From Egerieenecus sp048201975 (GTDB lineage Bacteria; Bacillota; Clostridia; Christensenellales; Aristaeellaceae): 34,057 nucleotides of DNA. The notes beneath the pieces were generated by a model, which made no database searches, was not told the DNA's origin, and was given only the letters and a program-made list of their open reading frames with translations. Numbering within the stretch: the stretch's first letter is position 1; the number at the start of each line of letters is the position of its first letter. Location: positions 1 to 34,057 of the forward strand of contig DBFBGQ010000053.1 of NCBI GenBank assembly GCA_048201975.1, given 5' to 3'. The position numbers and the translations under genes were made by a program. Positions 14,933-23,699 of the stretch are shown here, one piece after another.

Positions 14933-15387
14933 TCTGCATTCAGCTCCTTTCTCAATGCGCCCTTTGCGCGGCGGATCCTGCCGCGCACGGTGGTGACGGG
15001 GATATGCAGCGCCTGCGCCGCTTCCTCATAGCTCATTCCCTCGGAGTAGCAAAGCACCAGCGGCAGCCGCAGCTTCTCCGGAAGGGCCTGCAATGCCAGG
15101 GAAAGCGTAGGATCAGGAGGGGGAACGGCGGGCTCGGGAGCTTCCGCCAGGGAAACAAAGCGGCGCCCCTTGCGGTGCGTGTCGTAGCACGCATTGATCA
15201 GGATGCGGGTAATCCAGGTGCGGAAAAATCGCTCCTCCCGCAGAGAATCGCGCTTTTCCCACGCCTTCAGCGCCGTTTCCTGCATGGCGTCCTGGCAGGC
15301 GTCGTCGTTTCGCAGGATGGTCCAGGCCACGCGGTACAGCATGCCGCTGTGGGCTTCCAGCTCCTGCACAAAGAAGTTCTTGTCCAT
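14929..15387 (-). CDS. ECF (extracytoplasmic function) sigma-70 family factor
   Basis: A 152-residue alternative sigma factor that would direct RNA polymerase to its own small set of promoters. Region 2 covers about residues 8-72 (SGMLYRVAWTILRNDDACQDAMQ-like core, then ALKAWEKRDSL and RTWITRILINACYD). Region 4 covers about 97-148 with LPEKLRLPLVLCY and the helix-turn-helix SYEEAAQALHIPVTTVRGRI. The ATG at 15387 follows AAGGAG by eight bases. It overlaps the membrane protein gene by four bases. A GTAACGTTAC palindrome lies directly before its binding site. Confidence 0.93.
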   Translation of the reverse strand: MDKNFFVQELEAHSGMLYRVAWTILRNDDACQDAMQETALKAWEKRDSLREERFFRTWITRILINACYDTHRKGRRFVSLAEAPEPAVPPPDPTLSLALQALPEKLRLPLVLCYSEGMSYEEAAQALHIPVTTVRGRIRRAKGALRKELNAE

Positions 15388-15401
15388 CCGCTCATCTCCT
15401 T

Positions 15402-15411
15402 GTAACGTTAC
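15402..15411. promoter_or_regulatory. Palindrome ahead of the sigma-factor gene
   Basis: GTAACGTTAC, a perfect 10-base palindrome directly upstream of the ribosome binding site. It could be a small operator. No confident promoter is visible; a TGAAAC about 60 bases upstream is a possible ECF-type -35 but the matching -10 is not clear. Confidence 0.3.
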
Positions 15412-15476
15412 GCCCATTAGACGCCGCAGCCGCGGCGAAAAGCACGCGAAAAAAATATTTTGTTTCAACAAAAAAT

Positions 15477-15502
15477 GTGGCGCCCCGCGCAAGGGACGCC
15501 AC
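15477..15502 (-). terminator. Rho-independent terminator of glmM
   Basis: A stem GTGGCGtCCC/GGGgCGCCAC with one mismatch is followed on the minus strand by ATTTTTTG. It separates glmM from the sigma-factor operon. Confidence 0.85.
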
Positions 15503-15524
15503 CAACCGAAAAGCAAAGATTTTC

Positions 15525-16913
15525 TTACTGGACCGCGTGCCCCTTGGCGTGAAGCACCTGGACCACCTGGTCCACATAGGCGCGGCAAAGCGTTTCGTCC
15601 TTCGCCTCCACCATGACGCGGATGACCGGCTCCGTGCCGGACTCCCGCACCAGGATGCGGCCGGTGGATCCCAGCTGGTCGCTGACCTGCTGCACCGCCG
15701 CCTGCACGTCCGCGTCGCCACGGGCGGACGCCTTATCCTGCACGCGCACATTCTCCAGCACCTGAGGGTAAATCTTCAGCGGGGCCGCCAGCTCGCTCAA
15801 GGGCTTTTTCCGGTCCATGAGCACCTGCATCATTTTCAGGCTGGTGAGTATGCCGTCCCCCGTGCTGGCATATTTGGTGAAGATGATATGCCCGGACTGC
15901 TCGCCGCCAATGCGGTTGCCGTTGCGCATCATGTATTCGTACACAAAGCGGTCGCCCACAGCGGTCTTGGCGTAGTCGATCCCCAGCTCGTCAAAGGCCT
16001 TGTACAGCCCAAAGTTGGACATCACCGTGGTGACCACGGTATTGGTCAGCAGCTTTCCGCGCTCCTTCATGTAGCGGCCGTAGATATACAGGATGTGATC
16101 TCCGGTGACCACGTTTCCCTTTTCGTCCACGCACAGGCAGCGGTCCGCGTCGCCGTCGTAGGCGAAGCCCACGTCCAGCCCCTTTTCCACCACCAGCTTC
16201 TGCAGGCCTTCAATGTGGGTGGAGCCAGCATTCCGGTTGATGTTCAGCCCGTTGGGTTCGGCGTTGATCACGCAGGTGGTGGCGCCAAGGGCGTCGAACA
16301 CCGCCTTGGCAATGCTCCAGGCGCTGCCGTTGGCGCAGTCCAGACCCACCTTCATGCCCCGGAAGGAGAACATCCCCAGGGAAATCAGATAGCCGATATA
16401 GCGGTTCCGGCCGGAGACGTAGTCCACCGTGCAGCCGATTTTCTCCTGCGTCGCAAAGGGGATTTCCTCCCAGCGCTGCCCGAAGGCTTCCAGCTTGCCG
16501 TCCAGGTAATCCTCCACCAGGGCGATGGTCTCGTCATCCATCTTCTCCCCGCGGCCGTTGATCAGCTTAATCCCGTTGTCCTGGTACGGATTGTGGCTGG
16601 CAGAGATCATGATGCCGCAGTCGAAGGCGTCCACCCGGGCGATGTACGCCACGGAAGGCGTGGTGGTCACGTGCATCAGGTAGGCATCCGCGCCGGATGC
16701 CACCAGGCCGCCCACCAGCGAGTATTCAAACATGTAGCTGGAGCGGCGGGTATCCTTGCCGATGACCACGCGAGCCGGGGTATGTTCCCCTGCTTGCCGC
16801 TTGAGCTCGCAGTAGTACCACCCCAAAAAGCGGCCCACCTTATAGGCATGATCCGCCGTCAGGTTGACATTGGCCTCGCCGCGGAAGCCATCGGTGCCGA
16901 AGTATTTTCCCAT
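15525..16913 (-). CDS. glmM: Phosphoglucosamine mutase
   Basis: A cytoplasmic alpha-D-phosphohexomutase of 462 residues that converts glucosamine-6-phosphate to glucosamine-1-phosphate for UDP-GlcNAc and peptidoglycan synthesis. It starts with the family signature GTDGFRGEAN. The phosphoserine loop ISASHNP places the catalytic serine at about 106. The metal loop DGDADR lies at 253-258, the sugar-binding GGEQSGH near 338 and the phosphate-binding RESGTEPVIRVMVE near 425. The length is typical. The ATG at 16913 follows GAAGGAG by eight bases. It is a single-gene unit with its own terminator. Confidence 0.96.
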   Translation of the reverse strand: MGKYFGTDGFRGEANVNLTADHAYKVGRFLGWYYCELKRQAGEHTPARVVIGKDTRRSSYMFEYSLVGGLVASGADAYLMHVTTTPSVAYIARVDAFDCGIMISASHNPYQDNGIKLINGRGEKMDDETIALVEDYLDGKLEAFGQRWEEIPFATQEKIGCTVDYVSGRNRYIGYLISLGMFSFRGMKVGLDCANGSAWSIAKAVFDALGATTCVINAEPNGLNINRNAGSTHIEGLQKLVVEKGLDVGFAYDGDADRCLCVDEKGNVVTGDHILYIYGRYMKERGKLLTNTVVTTVMSNFGLYKAFDELGIDYAKTAVGDRFVYEYMMRNGNRIGGEQSGHIIFTKYASTGDGILTSLKMMQVLMDRKKPLSELAAPLKIYPQVLENVRVQDKASARGDADVQAAVQQVSDQLGSTGRILVRESGTEPVIRVMVEAKDETLCRAYVDQVVQVLHAKGHAVQ

Positions 16914-16929
16914 GGTATTGTCTCCTTCT

Positions 16930-17090
16930 TTTCGCCGCCATGGCCGCGCGTTGGCCGTTCATGGCACGAATCGTTCTTGTTTTCGTTCCCCGGGCAGGCC
17001 TGCTAAGCGCCCTGTTCCCGCACGCACGGGCCCTGGAATCGTTAGCTTGTCCGCCCTCAGAGATAGGCAAAGGGTCCTCGCAAACCCATA
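16930..17090 (-). other. GC-rich structured leader or unassigned RNA upstream of glmM
   Basis: This intergenic stretch holds no credible gene. On the minus strand it contains several self-complementary blocks: GGGT/ACCC around TTTGCGAGG, CCCG-TGCGTG-CGGG, the perfect palindrome GCAGGCCTGC, and a stem GCCATG..GGCC/GGCC..ATGGC just before the glmM ribosome binding site. It could be a glmM leader, an independent RNA, or merely GC-rich spacer. I do not recognise a known riboswitch class in it. Confidence 0.35.
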
Positions 17091-17201
17091 CTCAATACAA
17101 TTCAACACAACTTGGCTGTATTCCTTCGTGGTTTGCCAATTTTTATCAGATTTCCATGCAACTTGCCCGCCTTTGTGGGCGCGGCGGCGTCATTCCCAGC
17201 T

Positions 17202-18188
17202 TCACGGGGCTTCCAGGGCGGTTTGGATGGCCTGCGCCAGATAAGGCACGCTGCGAAGCACTTCCTCCAGCGTGTTTTTATTGTTCCCACACTCGATCAG
17301 CACGCAGTTGGGCGCAACATGCTGGTTGAACCGGCCTGTTTTCACGCTGATGCGCCGGCAGAAATCCTCGCGGAAATCGTTCAGCGCGTTGGTAATCCGT
17401 TCTGCCAGAGCATAGTTGGCTTCCCAGTCGGGCTTTACGGTAAAGCTGTCGCCGGTGCCTTTGCCGATGAGCATCATCAGCCGCGCCACTTCTTCTCCGC
17501 CAATGTTTACCGTCTGTGCGATGCCGGAGCCTTCCACATAGGCGTCCCGGTGCAGGTCGATATACAGGTCGTAATGCTCGCCCCGGGCGAGGCGTTCCTC
17601 CAGCATGGCCAGGGAGCGCGTGTAGGCGTCGCTGAGGTTCGGCGGTTCAAAAGCGGTAACATCGTGCACAACGCGATAGCCCATGGCCTGCAGCGCCGCC
17701 GTCAGTGCGTCCCCCACCGCCACCACATTGGCGCTGTTATCCTTGGTGCGCCAGCGCTCGGTTTCCACGTAGGGAGCTTCCTCCACCTGCTCGAATGCCT
17801 CCCAGGTGTGGGTATGATAAATCAGGATGGAGCGCTCCGCCACTGGGGCCTGCGTGGGGCGCAGAATCTCCACCCGCAATTCCCGGCTCTCGGTGGGTGT
17901 GGGCGTATCCTCCACTTGCAATTGTAAATTGCCTGCATTTTGCAATGCAGCATCCACATCATACGAGTTTTCGCTGGAAATATTCACATTATCCTCCACC
18001 TGCTGCTCATTTTCCGGCGTGTTCTCCTCCGTGAACAGGCTTCCCGCCGCAAAGGCTGCCACCGCCTCTTCCTCCGGCGGTTGGCTCCCGGGCGTATAGA
18101 CGATCATCGCCGTGACCCCCATGGTCAACCCCACCACCATGGAGAGCAGCGCCAACGCTTGCCCCTTGCTCCAAACAATCATCCGCAT
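17202..18188 (-). CDS. spoIIP: Stage II sporulation protein P (peptidoglycan amidase)
   Basis: A 328-residue N-acetylmuramoyl-L-alanine amidase that, in the family, works with SpoIID and SpoIIM to thin septal peptidoglycan and drive forespore engulfment. One transmembrane segment lies near residues 8-32, followed by an acidic, low-complexity extracellular linker (about 38-100). The catalytic domain includes IYHTHTWEAF near 124, YIDLHRDAY near 210 and VLIECGNNKNTLEE near 301, the metal-binding histidines and glutamate of SpoIIP. The ATG at 18188 follows AGGTG; a longer open frame to 18221 has no binding site. It lies 61 bases after gpr, a conserved pair in spore formers. Confidence 0.95.
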   Translation of the reverse strand: MRMIVWSKGQALALLSMVVGLTMGVTAMIVYTPGSQPPEEEAVAAFAAGSLFTEENTPENEQQVEDNVNISSENSYDVDAALQNAGNLQLQVEDTPTPTESRELRVEILRPTQAPVAERSILIYHTHTWEAFEQVEEAPYVETERWRTKDNSANVVAVGDALTAALQAMGYRVVHDVTAFEPPNLSDAYTRSLAMLEERLARGEHYDLYIDLHRDAYVEGSGIAQTVNIGGEEVARLMMLIGKGTGDSFTVKPDWEANYALAERITNALNDFREDFCRRISVKTGRFNQHVAPNCVLIECGNNKNTLEEVLRSVPYLAQAIQTALEAP

Positions 18189-18249
18189 GGCTACGCACCT
18201 CGTCCCAAGAAATTGGTACATGGTATGTAGAAACGGCCTTGCATATGCG

Positions 18250-19146
18250 TCAGTGCAGGCGATAGGATAATTCCTTGACGGTGAACGCAGGCTGCAGCGC
18301 CGTGTTGATGGCCAGGGCCAGGGTATCCGCCAGATGGGCCACCAGCTCGTCGATGCTGCGCGGGGTCACCACCAGCTCTCCCAGCGCGCCCTGGGAAAGG
18401 CGCTCCGCCATGGCCTCCGCCTGCTCCTCGGTGCTGCCCTGGGCCAGGATCCCCTTCAGCGCGTCCCGTACAATGGTGGAAGCGTACACCACCATGGGAA
18501 TGCCCACGGCGATCACCGGCACCCCCAGGGTTTCCCGGGTGAGGCCAGCCCGATGATTTCCCACGCCGCTCCCCGGCCGTATCCCCGTATCCGTTACCTG
18601 AATGGTGGTGCAGATGCGGCCTGTCTCCATGGCAGCCAGCGCATCCACCGCGATCACCGCCTTGGGACGCACCCGCTCCACCACGCCGCGGACCATCTCC
18701 GCCGTCTCGACCCCCGTAATGCCCAGCACCCCAGGAGCCATGGCGCTGACCGGGCGGAGCTTGCGGCGCTCCTGCTGCTCCAGGTGGCGGGTGACGTAGA
18801 TCCCCTCCGCCGTGCGGGAGCCCAGGGCATCCGCCGTCATGTAGCGGTTGCCCAGTCCCACCACCAGCACCTCTCCCTCATCGGGCAGCATACGCCGTAT
18901 TTCCCGAGCGGCCAGCTCCGCCATGCGCATGCGCTCCTCCGGCGACAGCTGCGGCAGACAGGGATGCTGCAATGTCCAGTATTCCCCTGGGGCCTTGCTC
19001 AGCCGCTTTGCCGCCTCCTGATCCACAATGCGCACCAGCGTGGTCTCCACGCCGCCCTGACAGCGGCTGCTCACCTCCACGCCGCGCACGTTTCCGCCTG
19101 CGGCGCCTGTACGCTCCATTGCCAAGTCCGTTCTTACATCCCGCAT
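18250..19146 (-). CDS. gpr: Germination protease GPR (small acid-soluble spore protein protease)
   Basis: A 298-residue aspartic-type endopeptidase that degrades small acid-soluble proteins when spores germinate. The N-terminus MRDVRTDLAME matches the propeptide region that GPR cuts from itself. The core contains VLVVGLGNRYMTADALGSR near 90, VSAMAPGVLGITGVETAEM near 130, AVDALAAMETGRICTTIQVTDTGIRPGSGVGN near 170, and VIAVGIPMVVYAS near 215, all GPR hallmarks. The ATG at 19146 follows GAGGAGGGGG. It precedes spoIIP. It shows that the organism makes, or descends from something that made, endospores. Confidence 0.96.
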   Translation of the reverse strand: MRDVRTDLAMERTGAAGGNVRGVEVSSRCQGGVETTLVRIVDQEAAKRLSKAPGEYWTLQHPCLPQLSPEERMRMAELAAREIRRMLPDEGEVLVVGLGNRYMTADALGSRTAEGIYVTRHLEQQERRKLRPVSAMAPGVLGITGVETAEMVRGVVERVRPKAVIAVDALAAMETGRICTTIQVTDTGIRPGSGVGNHRAGLTRETLGVPVIAVGIPMVVYASTIVRDALKGILAQGSTEEQAEAMAERLSQGALGELVVTPRSIDELVAHLADTLALAINTALQPAFTVKELSYRLH

Positions 19147-19166
19147 CCTTTCCCCCTCCTCTGGAC

Positions 19167-19196
19167 AAGTATGCGCTTTTTCCCGGCAAAGGATAC
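19167..19196 (-). promoter_or_regulatory. Tentative forespore (sigma-G-like) promoter of gpr
   Basis: On the minus strand GTATC (19196-19192) and CATACTT (19173-19167) are 18 bases apart, resembling the sigma-F/G pattern (CATnnTA) with one mismatch. Its position would give a very short 5' UTR ending in the GAGGAGG site. It fits the function of gpr, but the match is imperfect. Confidence 0.3.
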
Positions 19197-19198
19197 GG

Positions 19199-19228
19199 TT
19201 GACAGCGCCTGCGTGCGCATTGTACAAT
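19199..19228 (+). promoter_or_regulatory. Sigma-A promoter of the nucleotidyltransferase gene
   Basis: TTGACA (19199-19204), an 18-base spacer and TACAAT (19223-19228). It points away from gpr. Confidence 0.82.
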
Positions 19229-19265
19229 CATCCCGGCAAACCAACGGAGGGAGGTGGAAGCCTGC

Positions 19266-20045
19266 ATGGGCCTGGAACGTCTGCTTCATGGCCTTCGGGA
19301 GCTGCATCAGCGCGTGCTGGTGGACCGGCTGACCGGCTGCTACATCCATGGTTCCCTGGCGCTGGGCGCCTTTCAATGGAACCGAAGCGACGTGGATTTG
19401 CTCGCTGTGGTGCGGGAGGAGCCAACCCTCCCGCAGAAGATGGCGCTGATCTCCGGCCTTCTTGAGCTGGAATCCGCCGCTCCGCCCAAGGGGCTGGAAA
19501 CCAGCGTGCTCTGTCAAAGCGTATGCAAGCCCTTCGTCTATCCCACGCCTTATGTTTTGCATTATTCGCCCATGCACCGGGAGAGGGCGCAAAGGGATCT
19601 GTCCGGCTATTGCCAGGCCATGCATGGTCTGGACCGGGACCTAGCCGCGCATGTGGCCGTAACGCGGCAGGCCGGCATCGTGCTGTGCGGCGCGCCCGTC
19701 GAGGAAGCGTTTGATTCTGTGCCCCGCTGGTGCTACCTGGACAGCGTGCTGGCGGATATCGGCCCTGACGCCGCCTTGGATCGGGACCCTGCTTACACCC
19801 TGCTGAACCTGTGCCGCACCTGGGCCTATCTGGCAGGCGAAGGCATCCTCTCCAAGCGCCGGGGCGGAGAGTGGGCTTTGCCCAGGCTATCCCCCGGGGA
19901 GGCGGCATGCGTTCAGGCCGCTCTGATCTCCCTGACGGATAACCAGCCTCCCTTTCCCTGCAGGCAGGCGCTGGAGGCCTGCGCCACATCCCTGCTGCAA
20001 CGGGTCCGCAACCTTACGCCCGATATTTCGCACCCGAGGAGGTAA
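19266..20045 (+). CDS. Nucleotidyltransferase related to aminoglycoside adenylyltransferases
   Basis: A 259-residue protein with an N-terminal nucleotidyltransferase fold: IHGSLALGAFQWNRSDVDLLAVV at about 27-49 has the GS and DxD pattern that binds ATP and magnesium. The remainder, with ETSVLCQ near 79, YVLHY near 97 and a helical C-terminus around LLNLCRTWAYLAGEGILSKRRGGEWAL, is like the DUF4111 domain of AadA/ANT(3'')-type enzymes. It might O-adenylylate an aminoglycoside, or another small molecule; the substrate is unknown. The ATG at 19266 follows GAGGTGG by eight bases; a GTG at 19254 is possible. It forms a unit with the next gene. Confidence 0.8.
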   Translation: MGLERLLHGLRELHQRVLVDRLTGCYIHGSLALGAFQWNRSDVDLLAVVREEPTLPQKMALISGLLELESAAPPKGLETSVLCQSVCKPFVYPTPYVLHYSPMHRERAQRDLSGYCQAMHGLDRDLAAHVAVTRQAGIVLCGAPVEEAFDSVPRWCYLDSVLADIGPDAALDRDPAYTLLNLCRTWAYLAGEGILSKRRGGEWALPRLSPGEAACVQAALISLTDNQPPFPCRQALEACATSLLQRVRNLTPDISHPRR

Positions 20046-20053
20046 CGCCGCAC

Positions 20054-20266
20054 ATGAACAAATCTTCTGGTTGGCGCAAGCTGCAATGGGGACAGCTGAT
20101 CGTTTTTCTTGCCGTCTCCGCGCTGATCTGGTTGCGCGTCCGAGACGGCGCCGGCGCCGTGCAAACCCCGGAGATCCGCTGGATCAGCTTCCTGTGCTGG
20201 ACAGCCTTTTTCCTGGCGGTGCTGGCGGTGGAGTGGACGCTTCATATCCTGCGTCGCAAAAAATAA
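20054..20266 (+). CDS. Small two-helix membrane protein
   Basis: A 70-residue protein with hydrophobic segments at about 14-28 (LIVFLAVSALIWLRV) and 44-63 (FLCWTAFFLAVLAVEWTLHI), and a basic C-terminus (RRKK). The ribosome binding site GAGGAGG overlaps the end of the nucleotidyltransferase gene, and the ATG follows eight bases after that gene, so the two are co-transcribed. No family is recognised. By charge distribution both ends should be cytoplasmic. Confidence 0.65.
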   Translation: MNKSSGWRKLQWGQLIVFLAVSALIWLRVRDGAGAVQTPEIRWISFLCWTAFFLAVLAVEWTLHILRRKK

Positions 20267-20309
20267 ATTCCGACGGAAAAATCCTTTTCATCTGCATTTC
20301 CTCACATGC

Positions 20310-20347
20310 AAAAAGCGCCGCTGCAGCTTTCTTCGCTGCAGCGGCGC
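20310..20347 (-). terminator. Rho-independent terminator of groES-groEL
   Basis: A 13-bp stem (GCGCCGCTGCAGC with its complement, loop TTTCTTC on the plus strand) is followed on the minus strand by TTTTTGC. It lies 34 bases beyond the groEL stop and also faces the end of the plus-strand small membrane protein gene. Confidence 0.85.
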
Positions 20348-20381
20348 CATTGTATTGCTGTCGTTTTGCGGATATGGCGGA

Positions 20382-22013
<1,632 letters not shown>

Positions 22014-22059
22014 TTTCTTTTACACTCCTTTAACCAATACACATTGCGGGCGGACGGTT

Positions 22060-22344
22060 TTACTCCACCACAGCCAGGATGTCGCTCTGGCGCACAATAA
22101 TGATCTCTTCGCCGTCGATTTTGACTTCCGTGCCGGCATACTTGCTGTAAATAACCTTCTGGCCCACGCTCACCTGCATGGTGACTTCCTTGCCGTCCAC
22201 CATGCCGCCGGGGCCCACAGCAAGCACTTCCGCCATCTGCGGCTTCTCCTTCGCGGCGCTGGTAAGGATCAGGCCAGACTTGGTCGTCTCCTCCGCTTCC
22301 ACATTTTTGATGACTACGCGGTCACCCAAAGGCTTCACGGTCAT
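22060..22344 (-). CDS. groS: Co-chaperonin GroES (Hsp10)
   Basis: The 94-residue lid of the GroEL chamber. MTVKPLGDRVVIKNVEAEE at the start, the mobile loop around ETTKSGLILTSAAKEKPQ, and VLAVGPG and YAGTEVKIDGEEIIIVRQSDILAVVE are all typical. The ATG at 22344 follows AGGAGG by nine bases; a longer in-frame reading starts within the CIRCE element and is not used. First gene of the groESL operon. Confidence 0.98.
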   Translation of the reverse strand: MTVKPLGDRVVIKNVEAEETTKSGLILTSAAKEKPQMAEVLAVGPGGMVDGKEVTMQVSVGQKVIYSKYAGTEVKIDGEEIIIVRQSDILAVVE

Positions 22345-22381
22345 TGTGAAATTCCTCCTTAAATTCCTTGCGCTTGGTTTG

Positions 22382-22408
22382 TTAGCACTCAATGAGCGTG
22401 AGTGCTAA
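22382..22408. promoter_or_regulatory. CIRCE operator (HrcA binding site)
   Basis: TTAGCACTC, nine bases, GAGTGCTAA: a perfect match to the consensus inverted repeat bound by the HrcA heat-shock repressor. It lies immediately downstream of the groES promoter. The hrcA gene itself is not in this window. Confidence 0.97.
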
Positions 22409-22422
22409 CATCGAACGCTGTT

Positions 22423-22451
22423 AGTGTAATGCATTTGGAAAAACCGTGCAA
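22423..22451 (-). promoter_or_regulatory. Promoter of groES-groEL
   Basis: On the minus strand TTGCAC (22451-22446), a 17-base spacer and TACACT (22428-22423). The CIRCE site begins about 15 bases beyond the -10. Confidence 0.75.
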
Positions 22452-22631
22452 GCGTAAACTTTTCAAAAAATGATGGTATTTTTTCGATTCTCGGATATAT
22501 AAGCAAATAATCATCTATTTCAGAATATTTCTATGGATTTCTAACGTTTTCTTCTCATTTCATATTTTTACCTTTCCCAGAGCGCATTTCATGGTAGAAT
22601 AGAACCGTTTGAGCGAAGGAGGTTCGTCCCC

Positions 22632-23699
22632 ATGGAGAATATCGGCAGCCTGCTGCTGCCCTGGTATGACCGTTTTCGCCGTGACCTGCCCTGGCGCGGC
22701 TCCCAGGATCCCTACGCCGTGTGGGTCTCGGAAACCATGCTCCAGCAGACCCGCGTGGAAACCGTGCGCCGGTATTTCCCCCGCTTCATGGAGCGTTTCC
22801 CCACGCTGGCGCATCTGGCGCGCGCGCCGCTGACGGATGTGCTCAAGTGCTGGGAGGGGCTGGGATATTACCGCCGGGCGCAAAACCTGCACCGTGGCGC
22901 GCAACAGGTGATGGCGGAATACGGCGGACTGCTGCCCGCCGACCCGGCCCGTCTGCGGAGCATTACGGGCATTGGCCCTTACACGGCGGGCGCCATTGCG
23001 AGCATTGCCTTTGGCGTGCGCTGTCCGGCGGTGGATGGCAACGTAATCCGCGTGGTCAGCCGGGTGGCGGGCATCCGGGAGGATGTGGCGGTTCCCTCGG
23101 TGGCCCGGCGCATCGCCGCCATTGCCGGGGAATGGGTACCGGCCCAGCGTCCCGGTGATTTCAACCAGGCGCTGATGGATCTGGGGGCTTCCCTCTGCTG
23201 CCCTGGAACGCCGGACTGCGCCCGATGTCCCCTGACCTCCCTGTGCGACGCCTATGCGGCAGGCGACGCGGAGGAGCTGCCCCAAAAAAGCCGCGCTACG
23301 CCTCCCCGCGTAATCCCCTACGACGTGGTGCTGCTGCTTCGGGATGGCCGCGCGCTGCTGCGCCAGCGCACGGAGACCATGCTGCAGGGGCTATGGGTGT
23401 TTCCGCTGCTGGAGGGCGCCAAAACCCCCGGCGAGCTTGTCAAGGCCCTGCACCGCTCCCCGGGGATTGCATGCGCCTATGTGCGTCCCCTGGGGCATGC
23501 CCGGCATGTATTCACCCATCAGGTATGGGAAATGCGCCTGCACCTGATGGAAACCGCGGAGCCGGCCCCCGCCGGCTATCAATTTGCCACTGCCAATGAA
23601 ATCAACGCGCTGCCCATCCCCACCGCCATGCGCAGGCCGAAGGCGCTGGCCCTGGAGATTTTGACCGGCGCGGAAGGAGCGTCCCATGCGAGTGAATGA
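22632..23699 (+). CDS. mutY: A/G-specific adenine DNA glycosylase
   Basis: A base-excision repair enzyme of 355 residues that removes adenine mispaired with 8-oxoguanine. The catalytic glutamate lies in SETMLQQTRV (E34), the helix-hairpin-helix in TGIGPYTAGAIAS near 112, and the catalytic aspartate in AVDGNVIRV (D135). A [4Fe-4S] loop follows as C189-x6-C196-x2-C199-x5-C205. Residues from about 225 form the NUDIX-like domain that recognises the oxidised guanine. The ATG follows AAGGAGG. The 3' end overlaps the next gene by 14 bases. Confidence 0.96.
   Translation: MENIGSLLLPWYDRFRRDLPWRGSQDPYAVWVSETMLQQTRVETVRRYFPRFMERFPTLAHLARAPLTDVLKCWEGLGYYRRAQNLHRGAQQVMAEYGGLLPADPARLRSITGIGPYTAGAIASIAFGVRCPAVDGNVIRVVSRVAGIREDVAVPSVARRIAAIAGEWVPAQRPGDFNQALMDLGASLCCPGTPDCARCPLTSLCDAYAAGDAEELPQKSRATPPRVIPYDVVLLLRDGRALLRQRTETMLQGLWVFPLLEGAKTPGELVKALHRSPGIACAYVRPLGHARHVFTHQVWEMRLHLMETAEPAPAGYQFATANEINALPIPTAMRRPKALALEILTGAEGASHASE

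Noticed and set aside
15477..17006. A 509-codon plus-strand open frame
   Set aside because: Antisense to glmM and crosses its terminator.
16930..17040. A ydaO/c-di-AMP riboswitch or 6S RNA ahead of glmM
   Set aside because: Short resemblances such as CGCTTA and GGGGAAC are present, but the ordered motifs of either class could not be found.
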